Assembly (NCBI GenBank): GCA_034440575.1
Contig: JAOTOL010001438.1
Span: 864,501-928,500 of the forward strand
DNA: 64,000 bases
Reading direction: 5' to 3'
Origin: Imbricaverruca yamaguchii
Taxonomy: Eukaryota; Arthropoda; Thecostraca; Neoverrucidae
Made by a program: the position numbers and the translations under genes. Shown here piece after piece: positions 39,700 to 64,000 of this stretch; position 1 is the stretch's first letter; each line of letters opens with the position of its first letter. The notes beneath the pieces are model-generated. The model worked only from the letters and a program-made list of their open reading frames with translations. It was not told where the DNA came from and did not search any database.

Positions 39700-40940
39700 T
39701 TCCCCCACCCGCAATAATTTCAACTTCTAGCATGGGCGCACATGCAATGTGATCACTCAATTCATTTTGGTCTGCCTATTGCCTTCATGTACTTTGCCCC
39801 CTTCGATCGTGTTAAGAATTCAACGGGTGTGCCGACCCTTCCGGGAAAATGGGCTCCCTCCCACAGACGCCTTTAATTCGCATCACGACAACTTCGCAAC
39901 GGAGCGTAATAAATCAATAAGGGAAGAACGGTAAGGTTCCTTGATCAATTCTGTATTATGGAAGGCAGATGCAATCCGCCTCGGGTGGCTGAATCAACTG
40001 GACAAAATATAGAAACGTAATGCGTACGGGGAACTCCCATAGGCGCACGGCCTAAAACCGGCCGGGATTCCGTGTTTTTACTTACCCGCCGCTAAGTGGC
40101 AGGTTGGTGCCGCTGATAGCGCAGATGAAAGGCGTCGACCCGGAGTTTCCAATCCACCATGGATGATGTGCATGATCCATGGTTCTTATACCAGATATAC
40201 TAAACACAAGCAAATTACCGCTGTAAAATCGTCTACGTTTTCGATGTGTCCCTCCCACGCATTAGGTACTAATGCCATAGTGTGGATAATTATTTGCCTA
40301 GCGAAGAAGGTGTCAACTTTTGTTTCAACTTCTTGACTTTTGGGCTTTCGGGTATTACGGTCCAAAATATTACTGTCATATTTTGGACATTTATAATCGT
40401 TGGATGTTAGTTCTTGGACTTCATGAACCTTGGACGTTCTTCATTAGATGTTAGGATTCTTGGACTTTTTGTAATTCGGCTTTTACTTCAGAAGTCGCCT
40501 TTTCTTGGATGTTCCGAATCGTTCTGTATGAAGATAACTAGTTTCAAGTAACCGCCTAATGTTTAGTATTACTTAGGAGGTTGCCTTGAGTGATGCCGCC
40601 TGATAAACTGCGAGTCATGTTGTATTCATGGTCATGTATCTCATAGCCTGGGGTATATGTGAATTTCTAGGAGGATTAACAGGTTAGAATTTCATTATGT
40701 ACTGCTGGTAACCTAATGGAAGTAGATATAAATTTAACGATAAACGTAAATGTTGATTTTTGTGAATTTTTTAATGCAATGCTTTTTGACATTAAGACTG
40801 CACCCACTTATTTTCTCCAGAAATGATTACAAGTTGGCCAAGAAATGCATGGTGACAATCTTCACTCCACAAAATAGCTCATTGCATATAATTATCTATA
40901 CTTGGTGTGTCACAGGCCTGATAAAGAAGAAATGCAACAC
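39700..40940. other. Intergenic, nothing recognised
   Basis: Several TTGGACTT/TTGGATGTT words recur at 40,325-40,510. No gene recognised. Confidence 0.45.
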
Positions 40941-40959
40941 TTAATGCACTTTATTTAAT

Positions 40960-41535
40960 ACACTTTGACACCAAACCTTATGTGTTTGCCTTAATTGGGC
41001 ACATATTCCGGAGAAGGAATGTGTGCATAAAGACATAAATACATAAAAGATTAGTGCAACTATGAGCCACAAGTGCCCCTCATGGTTGCACTCTGTACAC
41101 TGAACCAGTTGCCCACCAAATCTGTCAATCATCCCTCCCTGTAATACTGAAAAGCAAGCCCTCTATTCTTATAATGATTGTCTATGCTGTTTTTAAAGAT
41201 GTTCAATGTGCTGCTACTGACAATGTTTTCTGGCAGCTGGTTCCAGTGGTCCACTACCCTGTTTGAGAAGGTCTGCCTTAACCTTGTTCTGCTGTGTTTA
41301 ACTTTAATTTTGAATATATGACCTCTAATTGCATCATTTCTGTTCAATTAAAACATTTCCCCAAGATATCCCCTCTCCAGACCATGGACACATTTAAAGA
41401 CCTCAATGAGATCTCCTCTCAGCCTTCTATATCTAAGTGAAAGCATCTTCAATTTCTTCAATCTTTCCTCATATGTCAGGTTGCTTGTGCCATTAACCAT
41501 TTTTGTAGCCCTGTTTTGTACTCTCTAAAAGCCAA
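40960..41535 (-). mobile_element. CR1-like LINE, 3' end (second copy)
   Basis: It matches the 23.5-24.3 kb element base for base over long stretches, including the C-terminal frame LRQTFSNRVVDHWNQLPENI and the 3' UTR with GCACTCTGTACACTGAACCA. It is truncated earlier, near 41,530, and broken by frameshifts above 41,347, so it is a dead 5'-truncated insertion. Confidence 0.9.
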
Positions 41536-42467
41536 CAGCCCCATGTGTCCACAAGCCGAGGAGTTCCTTGCAATGTTCTTATATATAAAGGCGGCACTGT
41601 CAATGTCGTAATTCATGAGGTCATGGATGATTTTTTTTGGATGATACTGGTTTTCTGATGAGGTTAGGTTGGATTATATAATGCAATAATATATTTGATG
41701 TATTATGCCACATTATCCTTATCTAGGTTAGGTTAGGTTATTTGATTTATTTTATTATTTATTTATTTAGTAAACCATAGACAAACCACATGCAGCCATG
41801 CACACCACTCATGGCAGTGTAACTTAGCCTCATGGTGCATTGGTTGTGCTGCAGCATCTTAGATGGTTAAGATTTCTTTTGAGGACAAACAGGCAAGTTC
41901 ATAATTTTTATGACAGCATCGCCATTCCCAGTGGGGTTATTTGCTCAAATTGTTGATCAAATTCTGCTGCCATGGGTGCTAAATGACCAAACTTGGTTGG
42001 TGTACCATAAAATGCAAATAATCAAACAACCAACAAATTCCACTGCCATAATATTAAAAAGTTCATTATCAAGGCATAGGTGATTTAGACCTGTGCCTAA
42101 GCCATCAATTGTATTGACTGCCATTGCCTTAAAAGTAGTCATTTGCTGAGAAAATAAGAGGTTGCATTGTCTTAATCATGTCAAAAAGTATTGTTTTTAC
42201 CCACAAAAATCAACATTTACCTTGATAGTTCTATTTACCAAACTAGGTACCTACCTACCTACATAGGTAGATATGTATGTACAGAAGAGAGTGATGACCC
42301 ATCTCAATCTTGCATGTACAGATGAACTGCTTGGCATCACAAGGAAGGTGATGAAACTAAGTAGGTATGTAGTCCAGTATTATTGTTCTTAAGAGTTCCA
42401 CTTGAGCCTGATTGGAGGACAATTTTTCCTTGTACGATGGGCACTACTATGCCATGAGTGCATGCAT
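41536..42467. other. Intergenic with short TTAGG-type runs
   Basis: GGTTAGGTTGG occurs at about 41,662 and TTAGGTTAGGTTA at about 41,727. Palindromic (CCTA)n with TAGGTAG lies near 42,250. No gene recognised. Confidence 0.5.
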
Positions 42468-42560
42468 GTCCCCTGTACCCTCTGTGTCTGTCTCCACAAG
42501 GGGATGAATGTCCCCTGTCCCCTGTACCCTCTGTGTCTGTCTCCACAAGGGGATGAATGG
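42468..42560. repeat. Perfect 48-bp tandem duplication
   Basis: GTCCCCTGTACCCTCTGTGT with CTGTCTCCACAAGGGGATGA occurs twice in direct succession, with an extra CCCCTGT between the copies. Confidence 0.9.
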
Positions 42561-44175
42561 CAGGGACTCAACAGGTCAGAATACAGGCTTAATGGGGAAT
42601 ATATGATGTGATTTTTGCTTGATATATGAATATTTATATATGTGTATATAATATATATTATTTATATATGTATATATATATGCTTCAAGCAAAGTTTTTG
42701 TTTAATATATGAATATATCATTTAAAAATGATACCAATTGTCACCACCTAGAATGTCCTAGCAGCACTGCTTTACATCCACACTGCACAGCACCTGCCAG
42801 CACCACTATTTTGCCCATATGTGGCACCAATGATGGGGCAGTTTTGAAAAGTAAAGTTATCAATCTAGTTATATATATAGAGGCCAATGGTTTTTTTTCA
42901 GTTGAGTTTTATTATGATGCACTTGCTCCAAAATATTTGAGTGCAAACAACTACCACATACATCAATCCTGACAATGCTCCAGAAGTTCTCAGGTATTGG
43001 AATTCAGCATATCTCAGCCCAAGACAGCAGCCTGGCCTAGTCTTGGCCATTCAGCATTCCTTTTTCCCTCTCAATTATCAGAAATGTCCTCCATCATATG
43101 AATCTTATCTTCATACACAAACTGAATAGCAAGATCATCCTTTGCAAAGGAAATATGAAATTACTAGTGCAGCAATGAACAATAAGCAAAGTAATGGATG
43201 CAGGCTACAAAAGCATCCTTTTTCTGGCCTTTCATCTGTCATTCAGCCTGAGGGGAGATGTTAATTTATGGACCAGATCTTCTGCAATCCTGTTCCCAGA
43301 AGTCCAGCAGTTCTGGCACAAACTAAAGTCACATTTGGACCTGATCAGTAAGGTCAAGCAAGCTGAGATGAGGGAAGGTCAGCATCGGAGAGAGGAATGC
43401 CTTGAAGCCCAGACTGTCCAGAGACCAGATTATGTGCTGTATGTTAAAAAGGTAGGCTGTAGCAAAACACAAAATAAGAGGCACAAGAAATGCAATGCCT
43501 GTAGTGCCCATTTGGCAGGTAGACATCACACAAAAGTGCTGCAAATTATATGTCAAATTTCCCACAAGATAACCATGGTGCCAGATACACATGATAACCC
43601 AAATGCCCAATCAGGGAAATATTTAATTAATACATATATGTGATCAACAAGAAAAACACAACAAAATAGCACCACTTCATGACAATGGCAGTTGCAGGCA
43701 ATGCCAGACAGCTTGGTGGTTTATGCATTCTTTCAGTTGAAATGTTGCAGACATTCATGCTGATGCCTGTGTTGGTGTCAGTGTTGATATCCTGTGGCAT
43801 GTTGTGTGTGAACAATGTGGGATGGACAATAACTGCTCTCAATTTAATTTTGGTATAGTCTGGTGTAAAAAGGCAATATAAGAAATAATTTTTTGTAAAA
43901 CAAGATGGAGGTATTTATACTTGTGTTTTGGTTGAAATGATATGTTAATTCCCATCTAGATATGCTTAATTTAGTTGAATAAGGGAACTGTTTTCATGTG
44001 TGTATACAAAATACATAGGAAACATTTTTGTGGTGCATCCTGCAGAAACCTACCTTCTAACATGCATACAGTTGACAAGTAGCTGGCATATGGATGTCAA
44101 CAGGATATCAGGAGCAATGTAAAAAACAGCTGTGCTAGGTGCCAGTGTGTGCCTGACTGCAGGAAGTTCAGGACC
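42561..44175. other. Upstream of the convertase, no gene recognised
   Basis: Includes TA-rich DNA at 42,617-42,720. A 149-codon plus frame (43,194-43,643) has no recognisable domain. No core promoter can be assigned; an upstream 5' UTR exon of the convertase could lie here. Confidence 0.4.
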
Positions 44176-44205
44176 ATGGACAGCAGTGGGTGTGTTGCAG
44201 GCCAG

Positions 44206-58614
<14,409 letters not shown>

Positions 58615-59064
58615 GTCAGCCAGCTGCTCTCTCTGTTGTTATGTGGCATGCTCTGGGGCCAGGTGATCCAGCTTAACGGCAGTCGACCCAGATTAACGAC
58701 AGTTGGCGCGTGCTTCCAATGGCATGAATGATTAACCATTGCGTTGCGATGGTAAGTGTTGGGAGCCAAGCCTGATGGAGGGGTGCACGTGCATGGGTCA
58801 CTTGCTGGAGAAGATGGCACCTGAGTTAGATATATGGTGTCTTCCTTGTTATGGGTCTGATTTTTTGGGAAGTTGTGTACTAGTTCATGAGAGCGTATAT
58901 TTCGCAAAGTGAAATATATGTGATTAACGGGGTTAGCGAACAAATCAGATAGGTATACACATTGATAACAATGGTTATGTGATTATATTTGATTGGATGG
59001 TTATGATATGCTAAATTAGGTGTATCCTCAACCAGTGTTGGATTTTCACTTCTCGGTCTTGGAT
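58615..59064. other. Convertase intron 14, first part
   Basis: No exon or repeat recognised. Confidence 0.5.
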
Positions 59065-59235
59065 TCGGAGTGTATAATTTTTTGGCTTGCCAAAGTATGG
59101 AGTGTATAATCTTGAGAAGCACTATGTTATGGGGTATATAATTTCCCAGTTTGCCAAATTATGGGGTGTATGTTGAAGCACCAAGTAACGGAGTATATAC
59201 ATTTTATATATAACGAAGTGTATAAATTTTGAAAA
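59065..59235. repeat. Decayed 40-bp repeat GGAGTGTATAATTTT
   Basis: Four to five units of GGAGTGTATAATTTTTTGGC with TTGCCAAAGTATG. A lone related word, GGAGTGTATAATTCTTTGGA, occurs at 62,291. Confidence 0.75.
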
Positions 59236-59275
59236 ATGCAGTGATGTCTCCTGGAATGAAGAATAAAAACCCAGG

Positions 59276-59430
59276 GGGCTAGGTAGCTTAGATGGTGGAG
59301 CGTGGAACTCGAATCTCGCGGCCGGCGGCATTTGCAGAGTCCACCCACGACCAATCGGTGTGATATAGGGTGGCGACGCTATGCAACCTTGCGGTTGAAT
59401 GCGTCGTAAAATAACCCGATAATTCTTCTT
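59276..59430 (+). mobile_element. tRNA-derived SINE, shared-tail family
   Basis: Head GGGGGCTAGGTAGCTTAGAT with GGTGGAGCG. Body CGACCAATCGGTGTGATATA, GGGTGGCGACGCTATGCAAC, end TTGAATGCGTCGTAAAATAA. Its head resembles the 10.6 kb SINE and its tail that of family A. Confidence 0.75.
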
Positions 59431-61990
59431 CCTCAAGAATAAAACGCCTTTAAGTCATTTGTTAGGTTCTTATCCTAGTGTCTCACAGACAACCAGATGG
59501 GGTCCACCACACATCGTCGTCTGAAGTCATCCACGTTACGTGAATGACTTATAAGGCAACTTCCTGAGCATTGGGAGATAAAATGATCACAAAAGCATAC
59601 TTAATCGATGTCAACCAAGTTTATATATCAATACCTGCCACTCCTAGCATAGGTACTAACACCGCACAACTAATACAAATTCACAACATACCTCCAGAGC
59701 AGGACGTTCGTGCACCGCTGGGTCTAAAATGGGAGGGTCTAAAATGTTACTTCGGGATATGGGTTTCGGAATATATAATGGTTCAAGGAAAGTTATACTA
59801 AAACAATCCGTCTAAAATCTTTTATTCTCTCCACGATGAAATTTTCTTTTTTCAAATGAGAAAGCTGGAAAAAAATATTGAAGTCAATCCTTATTAATAT
59901 TAAATGTATTTCAATGCACTTTTTAGTTCATGTCTGGAATGTTTAGTAGAAGCAAGGAATTCCTTGGAAGGATGAAAAGCGACTAGACGGGCGGGCAAAT
60001 TGCTGCTGTAAAACAGACTATCGTCACGGACGAGCGGAAATTAGCGTCTCATTTCGCGCCATGATTGCTATGGAATACCAAAAAATGAAAATAAGTTAGA
60101 GAAAACTGCCAAGAGAATTACAGGGAACTTTTTTTTCAATTAATAATAATCAGGACTGTGAGAAGAAATTAATCATTAGATCAGAATGAGGCTTATAAGA
60201 GTGTAGAGGATTAGGTCAACACACGTAAATCCGAATTTGTCCGGAGTGGGGAAACCTCGCGGTCGGAGTGGCATGAATACAACTATTCCCGCTTGTTGAT
60301 GAAATTAGGAAACAATATAAGTCATGAAATCGAAAGAAGGTGAAATTTCTGGTTCTATGGGTCTTCATTTTGGAGCAAAGTGTTAGCAGGTTTTAGGAAC
60401 GTTTTGGTACCATTCAGGCAATTTTCATGGGGAAAATCCTTCCGATATCTTTTATGTATATCGCTCCTGACTGCTTAATAATATAAATATGAACGGTTTT
60501 ATCCATCCCATTTGATGCAGAACATGTCATTCTCCAAGGAACCAAGAAGAAATACATTATCCATGGCTTTTCGTGGCAATGGTTCAAATAGCTCCGGCCG
60601 GAGTGGGAGATGGAGAGCGGTGAACTCATTGAATCCAAGAACGCGGTCGGGGGCTGTTGAAGGTGAATTCCTATATTTGGTTAGCGGAGCGTAGTGGGTT
60701 TTTTATTCAACGAAGGATTTTCTTTAAAGCTCTGCTGCCATCCGGATGGAATTGGCTGCGTGTTTGGCTCGAGGTATGAGAGGTTGTATTATCTGACTAT
60801 GTAGGTACCTACCTACTTACCTATATAAAATATCTTCGCGGTAATTCGAGTCATTGATTTGGATAAACCAAAGCTGTAAGCTTGTGTTGTGTGACGGGAT
60901 ATCTTCAGATAATACAAGGAGCAGGACATGATAATAATAATTGCTGGGATGTTTTGTCGACAAGCGTAGAAATGAACAAAACTGATTGCTTTGCTTTTGT
61001 CCGGAAAATCTTGTTTTAACTTACCACATTTTGAAGCGTGAATGTTTTTCTTTAAAAATGGGGCTGGGCCTCTTCAGTGCACATTGACTGCAGATATTAT
61101 AGATATGCATGCATTCAAGCATTATTTGTGCATTCATGAAATGTTCAGGAATTATTAGGTGCATCCTGTCCCCATTCTCCATTGAATACCATTATACTTT
61201 TAACATTTCTGGTCTGTGACTTTCTGAATGGACAAATTTGCAGTTTAAGGTGATTTGATTTCTTGAAATGTATTTTTCGTGCAATGATTATGAATGTGTT
61301 CATAATGTAGGTACTTACATGATGTGACCTCACATTTTTTGGCAAGTGCAGTTGGGTAGCAAAATGACACCAAAAAAGTGGCTCGGGTTTGGTTGGGAAA
61401 TATACCATGAAATGTGATGTTAAAAAGGAAGAAAAAGCTGCAGCCTAACTGGATGCAAGAAAGCCTTTTTTAATAAAAATTTTCTAAGCAATTTTTTTCC
61501 TTTAACAAATTAAAAGTAAATGGCCTATTCTAACCAAACAGCCTATGCTAGCCCGAGTGTTTTTTTTGTATTCAAAAACTATTTTATAATCCTGAATGAT
61601 TCAGAAAGGAATTTGATAAATGGATAACTTACAAAAAAAAATAATCTAGCATAACTTAGCCAAACCTAATACCTTTGTATGGTTCATGGAGGCAAAATGT
61701 GTGTAAAGCATGTGTGGAAAAGTAATAGTGCCCATGACAATTCCTATGCTGTAGCAAAACATGGCTCATATCCACCAGTATTTTGGAGATTTGGGGGAAG
61801 TGCTACACTTTGTGGCTTACCAGTTGTGTGGATGCCACTCTAGCTCTTGGTGTTCATCCATACATTCTTCTGGGCACATCTGGACTCTGTTCTGATGTTT
61901 ATCCACAAATGGAGAACATACACATGAATGCATTGGTGGCTGTTTATTAATTCACCTGCACCTCACCAGAAATCGCACATGCACAAATGG
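59431..61990. other. Nothing recognised
   Basis: AT-rich DNA, presumably convertase intron. No Cys-rich exon with splice borders was found on the plus strand. Confidence 0.45.
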
Positions 61991-61994
61991 AATG

Positions 61995-62887
61995 TTATAG
62001 AATGATATGGAAGATGGAATGTTCAGTGGCATTAAGATCATATTCAGACTGCAGTGATCCATATTTTGTCATCCATTGACATATGTTGTACTTGTGCATG
62101 CTAGCAAACTGATATTCTTCCAATCTGGCTGGCATCTCATTTTTGGCTCCACTCCTGCCTCCTCTTGGAATGTGCCTACAGATGACCCGAAATAACAAAT
62201 GTGTATTATCCTCAATTATACTGGAAACTTCATGTGGTAGGGGACCCAGTATGTCTTCATCCAGCAATGCAAGGAGTGTATTTTTTCCGGAGTGTATAAT
62301 TCTTTGGATTGCAAAAGTTCCAAAAAAGGGCCACTTTTCCAACACTGTCCTCAACCATACATGAAGCTTGTTTAGGAGTTTTTTTTTAACTTCTGAACTC
62401 CATTTGTTTAACGACAAACATCTTTTGAGGTGATGTTGCCACGCTGATGCTGCGCATATCCCCCACACGCAATGCTACTATGATGCCGTTGTTGTTACGA
62501 TAGCGAACGTATCCACTGTGCAGGATCTGGTTTCAATAGTACTGTCCCACAATGTATTTTGCGCCATGTTTTAGAATATGCAGGATCAATATTGGTCGCA
62601 ATGTTTGGATGTGCGACTCGGGAAGGACGGCTATACCGCCGGAAAATTCCCCAGATGTGGTTGATCTGAGTTAGTTGTAGTACTGATCGTCCAGGATGCT
62701 CACAGTGGACAATTCGACGCACGTGCGGCTGGTGGTTTAGTTGACCATTTTCCGGGAGCCTAACTACTGCGTGAAATGAACATGAAAACTGGTGAAAATT
62801 TTGCTTTCTGTCCGGACACATGTCAACATTTCTAGTTTCTTCGCCAGTAGAAATTAATGAAACATTGGTCAATTGTTTACTGTTCAA
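61995..62887 (-). other. Two adjacent open frames of unknown nature (157 and 130 codons)
   Basis: Two minus-strand frames, 61,995-62,468 (157 codons) and 62,495-62,887 (130 codons), lie back to back with a short gap. The translation looks less biased than the repeat frames. Words such as KWPFFGTFAIQRIIHSGKN and CRHIPRGGRSGAKNEMPARL could come from an eroded transposon gene. I do not recognise a family. Confidence 0.25.
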
Positions 62888-62914
62888 TTAGAAATACACG
62901 GACGCAAGATGGCG

Positions 62915-62976
62915 GACGCTGCATGACCGATGTAGTCGATGTGCCCCTAAACTCCAATAACCAACTAACTAACGCA
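62915..62976 (+). mobile_element. SINE tail fragment
   Basis: GCTGCATGACCGATGTAGTC, GATGTGCCCCTAAACTCCAA, TAACCAACTAACTAAC; the sequence GCAAGATGGC stands on both sides (62,903 and 62,973), a likely 10-bp target-site duplication. Confidence 0.7.
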
Positions 62977-63063
62977 AGATGGCCGTGTAGTTCGTATGCC
63001 CTGTGACATTAAGTCATCGCCATCCAATTAGAAATGCAAGTATAATTTGGCTTAGTTGACTAC

Positions 63064-63100
63064 TATAGACCACATATAGTAATATATGTGGTCTATATAA
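63064..63100. repeat. 14-bp perfect hairpin
   Basis: ATAGACCACATATA and TATATGTGGTCTAT separated by GTAA. The neighbouring word AAATGGTATTCCTCC / AATACCATTTGG (63,119-63,163) forms a second inverted pair. Confidence 0.85.
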
Positions 63101-63169
63101 TATAAATGGCATTACTCCAAATGGTATTCCTCCACATAGAATAATACCATTTGGCCATAATTTAACACA

Positions 63170-64000
63170 ATGACCAAATGGTAGAGGTCACATCGTAAGC
63201 GTGAAACTACCCTGGGACTTTGTTTCCTGAATAAGAGCGCTGTTATATTACTTCTATTGCTTCTATTCCTGTATTTGTATGCTGTTCTCACATATTCCTT
63301 CATCTGAGCCTGGAAGCTACCATTTAAAATGTAATGCGCGAAATGCTGATCAATCTGCATTCAATCATAAATCTGCAATGCTGAGCAAAGGCACCCAATG
63401 CTCAATATACTCGATGCTCAATACTGCGCAAGGGCAATCAGTCTGCACTACACTGCTGTGGCAAATGTAAGCCCTCGAACAAGGAGACGAGCCATAGCGC
63501 CAGCCGCCAGCAGTGTCCCGTCTTGGAAGGATTCGAGAAAGTCTGATCGTTGATAACTGTAAGCAAGTGATTGTTTTCAGCAAAATTAATTTCTTCTTCG
63601 TACTTCGGCCAGTATTCAAGGCTTGTTATATATATCTTAACCTCGTCAATGCAGGGGTTATAGTTTATTTATTTCTGCTTGTTTATTTGCTTGCTTATTT
63701 GCGACTTCCGACAAACGGTGTTCGGTAGATGACGTGCGCCGTCGCTTGGAATAGTTGAAGGAGCATTCTTTGTCGACCGTGTGGTGTATAAAACTGAAGA
63801 TGTGTGAGGTTTCCGACATGTAGCGTAATAGGAAGGATCATGTCAGGCAGTCTTTTCTCCGAATTCTCGGATTGTCGGTAATTTACCTCATATTGACACC
63901 AAATGGCTGATACTTGGTATGCTATGATGCTGACCAACTGAGGTAGTCTGCTTACATAGGACATCGACCCTCAGACATCAATCATTCAAGGCCGAAGCTA
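63170..64000. other. Nothing recognised
   Basis: No exon, repeat or RNA gene recognised up to the window end. Confidence 0.45.

Overview
This is eukaryotic genomic DNA, from an animal. It carries two spliced, intron-rich, GC-rich genes separated by about 21 kb of AT-richer, transposon-rich DNA. I rebuilt both genes by reading exon by exon: conserved peptides, GT/AG borders, and reading phase that agrees across almost every junction. The lineage cannot be fixed from the window. Arthropod-like (possibly crustacean) is a weak guess, based on tRNA-derived SINEs, CR1-type LINE ends, short TTAGG-type stretches and very repeat-rich introns.

Left part (about 2.4-22.95 kb, minus strand): SMG8, a subunit of the SMG1-SMG8-SMG9 complex of nonsense-mediated mRNA decay. 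Twelve exons are recognised, from the N-terminal G-like domain (22,948) to the region after the CNCGRKQ motif (2,426). The first exon(s) lie to the right of 22,948 and were not found. The conserved C-terminal exons must lie left of base 1. The introns are filled with tandem arrays with units of 15 to about 85 bp.

Middle (about 23.3-44.1 kb): no gene recognised. It holds two 3' ends of one CR1-like LINE plus an older RT remnant, several tRNA-derived SINE families, two unclassified interspersed repeats, a five-copy satellite of about 265 bp, a large field of degenerate GGGCCCC/GCGATTTT repeats with an internal segmental duplication, and a near-perfect palindrome of about 400 bp.

Right part (44.2-58.6 kb, plus strand): a furin-family proprotein convertase of the Cys-rich PCSK5/PCSK6 (insect Fur2) type. 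Signal peptide, prodomain with RKKR cleavage site, complete S8 catalytic domain (Asp, His, Asn, Ser all present), P domain and the first furin-like Cys-rich repeats are spread over 14 exons. Its 3' end is probably right of the window.

Most interesting pattern: in both genes, on opposite strands, many minisatellites are anchored on splice junctions. Six arrays duplicate the 3' end of an intron together with the first bases of the next exon, so the true exon is preceded by 1 to about 33 decoy acceptor-plus-exon-start copies. Three more arrays look anchored on 5' splice sites. The extreme case is a 78-bp unit repeated about 34 times in front of SMG8 exon 10, where each decoy leads to a premature stop.
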